A stretch of DNA of 64,000 nucleotides from positions 101,295,845-101,359,844 of the forward strand of contig NC_080671.1 of NCBI RefSeq assembly GCF_030247195.1, in the 5' to 3' direction. Of the stretch, positions 43,790 through 54,881 are shown one piece after another (positions within the stretch are counted from its first letter, which is position 1; each line of letters starts with the position of its first letter). Origin of the DNA: Topomyia yanbarensis. Lineage: Eukaryota > Arthropoda > Insecta > Diptera > Culicidae. A program made the translations under genes and the position numbers. The notes beneath the pieces were generated by a model. The model saw only the letters and a list, made by a program, of their open reading frames with translations. It did not search any database and was not told the DNA's origin.

Positions 43790-45090
43790 CGAGTCACTAT
43801 CCAAGAGGGATTCAGCGTCTTTATTCGATACGATCCGACCTTTGAGGGTTTGGCATTCACATGTCCGAGCCGCCAGAGCAACTTATCGATGTTACTTCCG
43901 TAATTCATGGCGTAGTAACCTTCTATTTTTATGAGAAGGCCAAGGATTTGACGAAAATCTCCCAAAGTGGACAGTTTGATTTCTTCCAGGGTCGGCTTTT
44001 ACACTGCTGGGAGGACTCACAACCTTGACTTACCTGATAGCACTTCGAACGAACGAAACAAATCAACATTTAAAACAGACATAAGGCTCAGTGAAAAAAG
44101 TCATACAAACAAGAGAAATACATTTTAACTTATATATTTAATTGTTTTACATGACGAATACCGGTGCTGCCATCAGGAACTGTTGGGGCCCTTGCTGCTT
44201 CGCTGGTGGAGAGAGGGTGAGAAACATTTTGTTTCTGCGCACTGGGTGTAAGTTCGTAGGTGTGGATAGAGCTATCCTGAGCGTGGACGAAGAACACCGC
44301 CAGCTCAGTATGAGATGTGACGATGGTCACTCGGAGAAATTGTAACGGTTGCTCTATCCACGGTGCTCGCAGACGCCGGGGGAACTCATCTGTTTAGGTG
44401 TAGACACAAACCTCCAAAACAGCCGTTCCCGCACTTAGCGAAAGCGTGTGACACGACGATAGCGTATGTCTCATCGGCCACCAGCACTTTTTTCGATGTC
44501 CAAGTGTTGGGTCCACGTGGTGGGCTGGATAGTCCTGATAACTTCCTTCGAACCGTGCTGTCTATGAAGCTGGCTCAGGCCTTGCCACTTTATACTTTAT
44601 CCTTATACTTTTCCTTGTCCGAGATCCGACGTAAGAATGTAACTTCGTCATCACAGTTTTTTGTACCATCCTTCCGTCGAACCTCTTCACCGGTCTCACT
44701 AACCGCGTTTTAACGTTTTCGTTTTAACTTTTCTGTGTAAATTCGAGGGACTTACTATTTCTACTTCCGTTTTCTTTCAGTGGTTTCCAACGACGCCCCT
44801 TCTCAACGAACTGTTTTTCACGACTAACGATCACCTCACCTTGCCAACAAAGATGAGTATATATTATAGACTTATCCAGCTGCGTTGGTATTGTGCCGTT
44901 TTGACGTTTGAATTGGGAGGAAAACAAATCGTTTACACGGCGAATTGGGAGGAAAACAACCCGCTTCTGGGCTTAAGGGGAGGGCGGTAGTATAAAAATG
45001 CGAAATCTAAGTGTGAGTAATTTAAACGTCAGATATCTCAATTGGGAGTAATAAATCATACTCAACGTGCAAACTAAAGAGACTAATGGC
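43790..45090. other. Intergenic stretch with a possible coding remnant
   Basis: On the minus strand about 44700-44380, a frame with two early stops reads VLVADETYAIVVSHAFAKC and NGCFGGLC. It has the flavour of a SET/MYND-type (SMYD) protein N-terminus, but I cannot confirm this. The plus-strand frames at 44142-44345 and 44363-44713 overlap it and are likely shadows. Otherwise nothing is recognised. Confidence 0.3.
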
Positions 45091-45099
45091 GATTTCGCT

Positions 45100-45195
45100 T
45101 GAACCTGAAACTGAGTCAGATTTTAACCCCAACCGCTGTCAGTTCATACATTTTGACAGCAGTTGGGATTAGGAACTGACTCAGTTTCGCCTCAA
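45100..45195. repeat. Hairpin repeat with GAAACTGAGTCAG ends
   Basis: GAAACTGAGTCAG, AACCGCTGTCA and their inverted partners (TTGACAGCAGTTGGG, CTGACTCAGTTTC) form a hairpin of about 90 bp. The same building blocks recur near 45819-45890 in a different arrangement (GAAACTGAGTCAGGCTCCAG, GAACTGACAGTGGTTGGGG), so this is a small repeat family. Confidence 0.65.
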
Positions 45196-45899
45196 ACAAA
45201 AACCACATAAGATTATGTATGATCAATAACGCAGATGGCCACGCCCATGCAGGTCAATTTTGGGATGGGGAGGAATATTAGTTCAACACTTGTGACTACT
45301 ATGACGAAGGAATACTCTGCATTATCCTCAAGTGTCGCAGGAGAGGATTGGTGTTAGTAGGTAGGGAAATGAATCAGGACATATCTTGGTAGATATAGTA
45401 AGTCAGCTAAGTACTCGCGCGCTTCAGTAAAAATATGAATGCGCATTTTAATAAAAATGCTTCCGCGGGACGTTACATAAAACAATAAACCTAAAGATTT
45501 GGTAAAATGTGCGCGCGAGACACAGATTCCGAGATACGCAAAGCACAAGTCCATTAGAAAATATAATTGAGGTATCTATTTCTGCGACGAAAAATAAATA
45601 ATGCATACTCCGGCTATCTGGAGTGAGTTATTAATGATAAAGCATGCTTGATTTTCCGGTCGATAGACAATAGCTATACCGAAATTTACATTTAAATTTA
45701 AATTTTACATTACTTTGTATGACGGATACATTAACAGTTCCACACGCGCGTCGTTTGTTCACCTTCCTTGTCAGCATACGACCCACAGATCTTCACTAAT
45801 GCAGTTCCTGCCCGAAGCGAAACTGAGTCAGGCTCCAGCCTCAAACGCTATCAAAATGTACGAACTGACAGTGGTTGGGGCCAGAATCCGACCTAGGCC

Positions 45900-46495
45900 C
45901 CGGGCCTAGCAAAGCAAAAACGCATTAGGTGGCTCGTACGCCGGTTGACACCACGGGGAGCACATCTCGAAACGAAAGGTTTATTGCTTGTATGAAAAAG
46001 TCGATTCGAAATGGTTGCGTAATGCGGCCCAGTATCTGAGAAAGCAGAGGTGACACCGAAGAGTTGCCGGAATCCACGTTCAGAGAAACGGAAAAGGGGG
46101 ACACCTGTAGAGGAGGAAAATAAGAAAAACCCGAATAATGCGCAAGAAGTTGATCGGAAAACAACAGGACGTACGCTGAGCTCCTTCGGAAAGTGAGAGA
46201 TAAGCTGAAGCAGTTGGAGGAGAATGTGGTGAAGACCCGTCGTACTTAGAAAGGTGCGATGTTCTTCGAACTGAAGAAAGATCAAACGGTCAAGAAACTC
46301 CTACTTTGCAAGAGACTGCATGAAGCAACCGATGTACATACTATGCACAAAGCAAGGTGGGAAAGACCACATGACGGGAGCCTTAACAGGCCCCGCATAC
46401 AACAAGGCGATGGAGAGCCAAAAGTGATGGAGGTGACCCAGCTAAACCTCAGTCATTACGACACTGCACAGTAACTGTTGTGGCAGTCGACCACA
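45900..46495 (+). mobile_element. Non-LTR retrotransposon fragment, ORF1 end and ORF2 start
   Basis: Broken plus-strand frames contain a Lys/Glu-rich stretch (KVRDKLKQLEENVV), then FFELKKDQTVKK, then KVMEVTQLNLSHYDTAQ, stop, LLWQST. The last segment matches the start of the endonuclease ORF in R1/LOA-type elements (VxQLNLxHxxxAQxLL). The copy is cut off directly afterwards near 46495. Confidence 0.65.
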
Positions 46496-46499
46496 CAAA

Positions 46500-47030
46500 A
46501 AAAATACAGCTAACTTTCCCTAACTCGGTATTCCTCTCTATCATTTCCAGAAAACCCTTAGCACTAAAATCATCAAGTGTCTTCAGCAAATAATTTTATT
46601 ATCAGCTTAAGTTACATCACCGTAGAATTTTTTAAAAGCAGAATTTTTTTATTGGGTTAAAATGTGCGTTTTTCTCGAAACCAATTTTTTTGAGCTGACC
46701 GGAAATGTAATTCGAACAAATAATTTTCGATCTTTCTGAAATTTTTACAGTATATTCAAAATTGCTTTTTTCCAAAGACGGCCGCGAATTTTTTTTTGCA
46801 TAATTTTTTAAGAAGCGATTTTGTTTCGATTCAGCGCTTTATTGCGCCAAGAAACATTCCCGAGATATGCCACACTGGCACTTATCTTCGTTTCTTGTAT
46901 GCATTATGATGCCCTGAAAGAAAAGACGTCCTGAAAAAAACACCATTACGTTCTCTATTTCGATGGTCCCTTAAATATCGAGATAGAGAGAATCATTTGT
47001 ACACAGTTTACGTCGACTTCGTCTTGCCAG
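46500..47030. other. No recognised feature
   Basis: AT-rich sequence with runs of T; no frames and no repeats defined. It separates the non-LTR fragment from dispersed-repeat copy 3. Confidence 0.4.
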
Positions 47031-47034
47031 AATC

Positions 47035-48535
47035 CTCCTCGAGGATTCGTACGTTAACGCGTTCGATCGCGTGTGCGTTTGTATGTCGCGTGTGCTAACA
47101 TGTATGTAACTTTGCGTGTATAAATTCTATTTTATAACCGTGTGCCTTTCGCATATTCGCATGTGTTCTTGGATAATCGCGCGCGGACCGTGAATCTAAT
47201 ACTTTATTTTTGGTGTACGACTAAGATTCTAAAAGAGAGTTAGATCTTCCATATCACTAGAGTTCCCGGTGATGTCGCCATGGAACGTGTTATCTAGTGG
47301 ATATGAGCTTTATTTTTTAATTGGTCCTACTGAATGTATGGACCTAAGTTATTAGGACCGAGAGTAATGGTTTCCGGACGTGACCGATTCATGAGCACGC
47401 GACAAACGGACGTTTGTGGGTTCGCGTTTGAGACAGCGTTAGAAACTTCATAAGTGCTAAAACGTTCTCCTTATTACCGAGGTGTTATTAAGCGATCGCG
47501 AACGTAGATGTGCGTTGTTCATCGCGAAGGGCTTAAGCGTTCGTATGATAACGAGTTTGTCACGTGTGCTAGCGTTCATGTGACTTCGCTTGTACAAGAC
47601 TGTATTTTGTAACTATGTAGCAGAATTGGCAGTGAAAAATCATGTTAATTTATACTGGGTTCCAGGGCATTGTGGACTTGCAGTGAATGAAAAAGCCGAT
47701 GAGCTAGCAAGAAGAGGGCCTTCCACTAATTTTATCGGCCCAGAACCATTCCGTGGAGCCTCATCGAGTGCCCTCAAAATGGAATTGAAAAAGTGGGAAA
47801 CCACAGCTATAAAGAACAACTGGAGTACCACACCTGGACTACGACAATCAAAGAAATTTATCTCACCCAACGAGAAAAAAGCCTGGAGTTGCTTAGACTA
47901 AACAAAAAAGAGCTAAGCATAATGACAGGACTACTTACCGGACACGGTCCCAGTAAATATCATCTTTAAAAAATTGGTAAGCTTACAAACGATACATGCC
48001 GCGTCTGCGGATTGAAAAGTGAAACATCAGAGCATCTGCTCTGGGAATGCAGTGCATTGATACAACGCAGACTAAGAGTCCTCGGTAAAGGAACATTGGA
48101 GACTTTTGACATTTGGACTGCAAATCCCAAGCAGGTAATAAACTTCATACGAAATGGAGTGCCTAACTGGGAAGAGTGTGTATCTCAATAACGACATTCA
48201 CTCATCAATAGTGATATGTCATAGTAGATAGTACACTTAGATTAAGGAAGGGGAATACAATAGATCTAAATACTGGTCGCAGTGGTTCGTCTCCAACAAA
48301 ACAAAAAACGTGTGGCATTTCCTATATACGCGTGCGTTCTTGGATGGTCACGCGGACCTTCATTCTGATAGTTAGTTTTTGGTGTACAATTCACATTCTG
48401 ACAGGGAGAAAGTTACCCCATATCACTAGAGTCCTCGGTCATGTCGCCATGTAACGTGGTGTCCAGTGGATATGAGACCTTTCTTTTTTTAATTGATCCA
48501 ATTGAAGGCATGGACCTAGTCTGTGCAAGTATATC
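47035..48535 (-). repeat. Dispersed repeat family, copy 3 (inverted, interrupted)
   Basis: The segments 47035-47610 and 48302-48535 are the reverse complement of blocks found at 5.2-7.1 kb and 19.3-20.2 kb (GTTCGATCGCGTGTGCGTTTG, GCGCGGACCGTGAATCTAAT, CATATCACTAGAG, GACGTGACCGATTCATGA). A block of the unit is present twice, once in each segment, confirming internal tandem structure. A non-LTR 3' end was inserted between the two segments. Confidence 0.6.
47610..48300 (+). mobile_element. Non-LTR retrotransposon 3' end with RNase H
   Basis: The frame encodes the C-terminal half of a non-LTR RNase H domain: NLYWVPGHCGL with the conserved His, then NEKADELARRG with the last catalytic Asp (about 47645-47720). 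After a frameshift near 47880 and a stop near 47967 comes a zinc-knuckle-like CRVCGLKSETSEHLLWEC, ending at NWEECVSQ and a stop at about 48190. The 3' tail is CAAAACAAAAAA near 48300. It is 5'-truncated and inserted into the dispersed repeat. RNase H places it in an I-, R1- or LOA-type clade, not Jockey. Confidence 0.85.
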
Positions 48536-50560
48536 CAACTTTGCCACTGCAAAAGCGTGAGTAATCTTGTCAAAAGAAGCTGAAAGGTCCGTACAGATTA
48601 CATCAGTTTGAAGGCCGTCATAAATGGCATCTATCACATAGGTCGAGAAGGACAGAAGATTCGTAGATGTTGAACGCTTCGGCATAACTCCCTGTTGAGT
48701 CTCGATGATGTACTGTTTGCAGTGATTAAAGATGAGTTCCATCACAATCATTCAAATCAGATCGCGAGTTCGGTCCGGTGGAAAATAAACCACACAGAAC
48801 ATAAGTGATTCTCCAGCCAGTTTGATTCGCACACCCACCTGCTCAACGCATACCTCCATGCTCAATCAGTTGCGCTTTCAATCGACGATGAAAAGCCGAC
48901 GATAGTCTTGAGACTGTTGCGTGAGCTGCGATCAGTACGGACGACATCGTAGTTGGCACCAAATGCTTGCACTAACAGAGTGCTTTCGCTAAGCCATGTC
49001 TCTGTGAGGACATTTATATCGAACCATTCATCCGAACTTGCTACCAAATAATCATTGAATCCTGTGTTCATACCGCTGACATTCTGATAATCTATTTGTA
49101 GGTTTGAATGCCACGGTTGACTGGAGGCAAGGAGCTGATCAGTGCTTGCATTAAGGTTGAACAGAGAATGGGGTAAAATTCGAAAGCGAAAACAGCAGTT
49201 TTTTCCACGCCGTGTGTTAGATCTTTATAAAAATCAATCAGCAGTACTGCAACAACATTCTACATAAGCTGATTGATTTTTATGAAGATCAAACATACAG
49301 TGTGGAAAAAACTGCTTTTTTCGCTTTCGAATTTTTCTCCATTCTCTGTCCAAGCTTAACAAAATCAAGTTCGTACTTGCCGACCGGGTCGACTGGCGAA
49401 CGCTGGCTGCAATGGCTCAACTGTGGCAGGGCCATCAAGGGCTCCTATAGTGCTAGCGGCAGTGCGTCCCAGGCTGCTGTGAAGAGATGTGCTCACCGTT
49501 GACACAGCAGCAGTCTCGTACGCTTGTTGACGCATAAACAGGACCTCCATATACTCCAAGTTGATAGGCGGACGAAAAGCGACGCAGCAATATCATGCGC
49601 CTGCAACGGGCGTTGATTTTGAACGGAGGCAGCATCTGATTGTCCAACTTCGAATTCACATTTACATTCTACGTATTTACCTGATGATACAGAAACGAAT
49701 TCTTCGAGTTTACTGGAAGACGAAGAAGGCGGAAGGCGTTGCATCGTTTTTGCTGGGTGCCTGCATCTATAGTCTATCCTCATTATAACGCATGCACTCG
49801 GCTAATGGTACTGCTAAACGGTACTGCGATTTGATCAATACCACTAGAGGCTTTCAATATTTTTGGACTGTTACTCTTCAAATTGGCGAAAGTTAATTCC
49901 TTCCAGCCATGTTGATGGATGCGATCGTTTTCAACGTAGGGTTCAAACCGGTCTTGAAGGAGACAAAGATCATGTTATTGACATCGGCTCCTTTAGCCAC
50001 CAATTTAACAACTTCAGGGCCCTGCGTGATTCCAAAGTTTGCTCATATCATTGCAGAATTCTCTTCGTACCTCACATTTGGTCGTACAACGGAATAAGTA
50101 GAACCAAAATTTTTCCACGGACCTCTCACAGATTGCAAATAATACGACATTCTCCCTTATTTGTTTCGAAACGGATTAGCATTCAGCTGCTTTTTGGGTC
50201 ATATCGGATCCACGTAGCCGTTTTGCATGTGGAAGAGATTCGATTGGAAACCAACGCTTGGTTATCGGTGTTAGCACAGGTGGAGTCGATTTAACCATTG
50301 GTTTTAGTTCCGCCGGAAAGCTGTTGATTGCATCCGCGAGTGATGTCAGCGACGATTGTTCATTAGCATCTTTCGTTATGGAACGAAGATGCGAGTTCTC
50401 AAACAGCTCAGAACACATATCGCACATCCAGAACAAGTTGTTTCTGTGCGTAGAGAAATAGCCCAAAAGTGCACGCCCTAGCAAGTCATATGGAAAGTAT
50501 TTGGATATTCGCCGATATCTTTAAATCGCCTTCACGTAGGCAACACGCGACAAAACTTGC
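48490..50560 (-). mobile_element. Jockey-like non-LTR retrotransposon, deleted copy
   Basis: Minus strand. ORF1 from about 50480 has LFWMCDMCSELFENSHLRS (PHD-like Cys pairs) and continues near 50095-49900 with GPEVVKLVAKGADVNNMIF and SFKTGLNPTLK. The endonuclease appears at 49071-48860 (FDINVLTETWLSES). RT appears at 48751-48500 (KRSTSTNLLSFSTYVIDA, TDVICTDLSASFDKITHAF), where it ends against the dispersed repeat. Large internal deletions and a hairpin insertion at 49155-49354 are present. RT is closely similar to the element at 320-2644. Confidence 0.8.
49155..49354. mobile_element. 200-bp hairpin MITE flanked by TTAA
   Basis: Near-perfect inverted arms (ACAGAGAATGG, AATTCGAAAGCGAAAA, GCAGTTTTTTCCACAC, AAAAATCAATCAGC) of about 95 bp with a short loop. 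TTAA lies at 49151-49154 and 49355-49358, suggesting a piggyBac-type target duplication. It interrupts the Jockey-like element. Confidence 0.78.
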
Positions 50561-50564
50561 TCGA

Positions 50565-51715
50565 TAGTTTGTGTATACCATATAGCACGCAGGTAGCAGA
50601 ACGAAGAAAAGACCATAATCACAGGTGAGAAAAGTTGACATCCAAACTTCGTCGGGAATACTTCGTAGACCTTTAACTTCGAAAAACGAACATAACTTCC
50701 TAGACTGACAATCTGATTCCCGCCGGATTAATTGAATATTTAGGAAACTAATTTGTTAGTAAACATAAGCATAAGAATGGATCCCGATAGTAAAACGAAT
50801 ATTTGCAGTCGACTAGCGGGATACCGAACTTCGGAAAGGTTTTGTAACATTCTCAGTTTTTCCTGATAAAACTTTACTTCTTTTTGGTTTTAGTATGGCA
50901 GTTAACGTTACCACCGGTTTTGATGTAGTCATAGGATACTTCGATCAGCTCATCCAGGTTGGCTTCCGTAACTTGCCTTTGAGGCAAATGAAATTTAGCT
51001 TCGCTGTTCTTGTGTTGTGTTCGGACATCATATCATGCATAGGTTAATAGGAAACACGGATTTCAGATCAACGGAAATAAATAATATTACATTTAAACCA
51101 TCAACAGCTATGGATGGATGGATTTACTGGAATGAATGCAGTCCTACTATTAACTAAGTTCTCCGTTTCATATCCCCAATCCATAATATGGAGATGATCA
51201 TTGAATGCTTTGTAAACAATCCTGTCATTCACCAAAATCAGATCGATCTCTGTGCTTTTGAATTTATATTTTTAATAATAGCAAAGCTTGCGAGACAAGA
51301 TAAATTACTTTTGGAGACGAGGAACGTTGAAATTCTTCAAAACAATATCCAAACATTACAACGTAATATTTGACTCACGGTGGTGACTTTCATTTCAATC
51401 TATTTTACTCGGCTCATAGGAAAAACATCCGTTATTTCAATCACTAAACAAAAACCAATAAACAATTATGAAACTCTGTGGGTAATTTTGACGGAACATT
51501 TTTTTTTGCACTTAATAGTTTTCACTAGAAAATCAATGTGATTTCTTTTTCAACTCACTAGCCGGTAGGCCAGCACACAATCATTTTATGCCGTTTTAAT
51601 GATTGCGTTAATTAGTACGTTTTTAATTTTGTGTGCTAGTCAAACTTAGTTTACTCTCTTGGCCTACCCTTAGAACATGATTGCACTCAAAGCAACGGGT
51701 GCATTGTTTTTTTCT
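50565..51715. other. Intergenic stretch downstream of the TUSC3-type gene
   Basis: No coding region recognised. The right end should contain the 3' UTR of the minus-strand gene that follows. A local inverted pair at 51560-51660 (CTAGCCGGTAGGCCAGCACACA and its diverged mirror with TGTGCTAGTC) looks like a small degraded hairpin. Confidence 0.4.
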
Positions 51716-51719
51716 AAAT

Positions 51720-52949
51720 TTACTTGAACAAAAAGCTGAAAAAGTAGAAAAATATATCAATTTCGTCAGAACAATTGTCGCTCCTCAACGAACTTACCTA
51801 TATGGGTAGCCTTGAGCTTTCGATCGAAAGATCGATAAAATTAGTGAAAAGAACACAGCGACTAGCACCAAACCAACGATAGCGGCTATCTTGCCCTTCC
51901 TTGGATCAGTTTGCCAGCCAGATTCGGTTAGTAGGATCATACCGACGACAATCATGGCATCTGAGGAAAGGTGCAAAAATATTTGTAATTAACGGACCAA
52001 GACGTCCTAACAAATCTGTTACACTCACTCAAAAACATAACAATATATGTTTCGATCACCAGCTGTCCCTGAGATGATCCGTGTATGTAGGCAATACCAC
52101 CATTTTGGCCCTTGTGAACGAATGGTGGACTTCTGATATGATTCCACATCTGACCCGAAACCATTGCCAGACAGAAAATGACCGCCAGCAATCCCCACAT
52201 TTGTTTGTTGTACAAAAAATCCAAGTTGTTACGTCGCAAATACAGAAAACCTCCAACAAAAGCCGTTAGCATCAGAACGGCCACCGTAGTTGAGTAATTT
52301 GGTGGGCGGAAAATTTTTATTTGGATATCGGTACGCTCCTGAACCCATTTGCCGATCACTTCCGCCGAGACACCCACTCGCTGAATATCCATGGTGTCCG
52401 CCGGTTTTGGCTTACCCTTAGCTGGGAAGTGAATAAACACCGGTGCGGTATTTAGGCGAAGCATTTGGAACACATCAGATCCCTCGTCAAAATCGACCAT
52501 GGCGAAGAATAGCTTATTCGAGTAAGTCTGTGAGTAACGATATGAATTGGCCAGTATCGTATACTCATCGTGTGCATGCCGGCATATAACACACTGCCGG
52601 GCCGGTGCCATCGCCGTGAACATGATGACAACGGAATAGTTGCGAGGAACAGATTTTACGAACTCCCGGAAACGGTTCCCATTGAAACGCATCACTGGCC
52701 GTTTCACGTTCATGTCCAGAAGCTGTTGCACTTTCTCCGAAAGTGTCAGGGACTAGAAAAGTTGTATATAAAAATCATTTGCTGACTCGTTTTGGTAGAC
52801 GTGGAAAAGGCAAAAAGATGGCTTCAAGAGAAGGTAAACATTTCATTCGATTGACTACTTACACCTCGACTTTTCGCTTGGCTGTCGACATGGTGAAACA
52901 GACACAATGAAATCGCAATCAAAATTGCAATTTTTACCAAGATCCGCAT
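51720..52949 (-). CDS. Tusc3: Oligosaccharyltransferase OST3/OST6-type subunit (TUSC3/MAGT1 family)
   Basis: A thioredoxin-fold subunit of the ER oligosaccharyltransferase that forms mixed disulfides with nascent chains and aids N-glycosylation of Cys-proximal sites; family members are also linked to Mg2+ transport. Coding exons on the minus strand: 52949-52863, 52752-52029, 51960-51798, 51735-51720, all GT-AG, introns of 110, 68 and 62 bp, total 990 bp, 329 residues. Seen: signal peptide (residues 1-25), luminal domain with the CVIC redox motif (Cys83, Cys86), cis-Pro loop near Pro133, then four membrane spans (about 183-201, 213-231, 260-280, 298-316). The last exon adds only six residues and completes the family C-terminus GYPYSFLFK. 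Length matches animal homologues. The start has an in-frame hydrophobic leader directly after it. Intact; convergent with CPT1. Confidence 0.97.
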
Positions 52950-53875
52950 TTCTGTCGCTAGATTTATTGATTATTTAAGATAAAATTCAATTTTACTCCA
53001 CAATCGAAAACCGATGATCCATCCCAACGAGCCCAACTCACGTTTGACGTTTGATGTGACGTGTACTCCGTGTTCTGCTGCCGGTGATTGTTGCGTTACG
53101 AGCAATTCTTTCGTTTTAACACTCGCTAGCGTAACGTTGCAAACGATAGAAAATAATGGCTGCGGGCTGACTGAAACTGAGGTAAACATGCATCAGTATT
53201 GATTAAGGGGGTATAAGGTAATCAACCGGTGTTGGAACCCGCATAAATGTGTACCATGTGTCAACCATTTTATTAAACGTTAAAAAACCATTTCCAATCT
53301 GGTTCGTTCAACGATAGAATAACTAGTTCCTGGTAATATCGAACGTAAGCATTATTGTCTTTCCATACTCGACCATACAAACAACGGGTTGTTAAGAACT
53401 GTCAATAGCAATACTTCATCCAAATACAAATTATTTGTATTTGTATTTGCTTCATCTTTGAACATTTATTCGTCTCCCTTCATATCGTTTCGTTACATAT
53501 CGTAATCAAAAACCTCCCACCTCGAAGAGGGCTTGGAGACTAGGCTATTTCCAACGATTGAAACTACAAGTGACTCGAATGCGGTCATGGATAACACAAA
53601 CTCACTCATAGTAGTAGCATATAAAAGGATTGTTCGCTTTGCTAGGCTCAAAAAGTTATGTGGATATTCGTCTGACAAAGATACCCTCAATTGTATTTTG
53701 ACCCACACTTTCCATGCTGTATGGAGCCATCACCAACGACTGCCCCAGAGCTCTTTTTATATAGTTCTTGGGCATTTGTTCATAGACAACCGAATCGATC
53801 AAATAGGCGCATGATGTTAAAGAATTTGTTGCATTTTTTCAAGTACAATGGCAGTATTCTGGTTTGGGCACTAAC
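52950..53875. other. 5' flank of the TUSC3-type gene and unrecognised DNA
   Basis: The first 200 bp (52950-53160) are less AT-rich and probably hold the promoter and 5' UTR of the minus-strand gene, with repeated TGACGT/ACGTGT-like phrases near 53040-53070 but no TATA box. Beyond that are only short frames; an ATTTGTATTTGTATTTG run lies near 53430. Confidence 0.4.
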
Positions 53876-53881
53876 CGGACA

Positions 53882-54880
53882 TTATTTATTTATTTATATG
53901 ATGTTACATCAATTAATTTGATACAATCTGATCAACAATTCTTCTCCATAACACTCGGTTCGCGGCTGCCTCTCTCCACCTACGGTTGCGTCCGATTCCT
54001 TCTAGATCTTGCTGCACCTGGTCAGCCTAGCTAGCCCGCTGTGCTCCTCGTCGTCTTGTACCTACCGGATATGAGCAGAACACAATTTTAGCAGGGTTGT
54101 AGCCCGATACTCTCGCAACGTGCCCTGCCCATCGTATCCTTCCGGCTTTGGCCACATTCTAGATACTTGGTTCTCCGTACCCACCGTTCTCCTGCACGAC
54201 GCCAAAGATAGTCCTAAGCACACGGCGCTCGAAGACTCCGAGTGCTTCAAGGTCCTCCTCGAGCATGGTCCAGGTTTCGTGCCCGTAGAGGACCACCGGT
54301 TTTATCACCGTTCTGTACATGGTATATTTAGTGCGTGGGTGATTTTTTTTTCGCAGTTTCTTTTGGAGCCCATAGTAGGCGCAACTTCCATTGATGATGC
54401 GTCTTCGGATTCCTCGACTGTTATTATTATCAGTAGTTAGAAGAGGTATATGAATTCCTCCACTACCTCGAATACATCCCCGTCGATCGTAACTGCTTCC
54501 TAGTCGGGATCATACCCGTTCGGTGTCTCCTATCAGCATGTACTTTGTTTTAGACGTGTTCACCACCAATACAACTTTTGTTGCTTCTCGTTTCAGTCGG
54601 GTGTAAAGCTCAGCCACCGTTTCAAACGTTCTCCGAATAAGGTTCATGTCATCCGCAAAGCATACAAATTGGCTGGATCGTGTAAAAATCCGTTGTTAAA
54701 CCCTGCTCTCCGCATAACACCTTTTAGTGTAATGGTAAACAACAGACACGAGAAACCATCACCTTGTCTTAATCCCCGGTAGGATCCGAATGGGCTTGAG
54801 AGTTTACCCGATATTCTAGCACAATTTTGCACCCTCTCCATCGTCGCTTTAATTAGTCTTGTGAGCTTCCCACACAGAAA
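53882..54880 (-). mobile_element. RTE-like non-LTR retrotransposon, copy 2, 5'-truncated
   Basis: Minus strand. [15 protein letters not shown] and [21 protein letters not shown] near 54870-54720 match copy 1 at 27.7 kb. Downstream are MYRTVIKPVVLYGHETWTML near 54320-54260, RRVLRTIFGVVQENGG, then GRIRWAGHVARVSGYNP near 54100, and the C-terminus REAAANRVLWRRIVDQIVSN with its stop at about 53917. The 3' end is an (ATAA)n-type tail near 53882. So this copy supplies the 3' half missing from copy 1. Several stops and frameshifts. Confidence 0.85.
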
Positions 54881-54881
54881 A

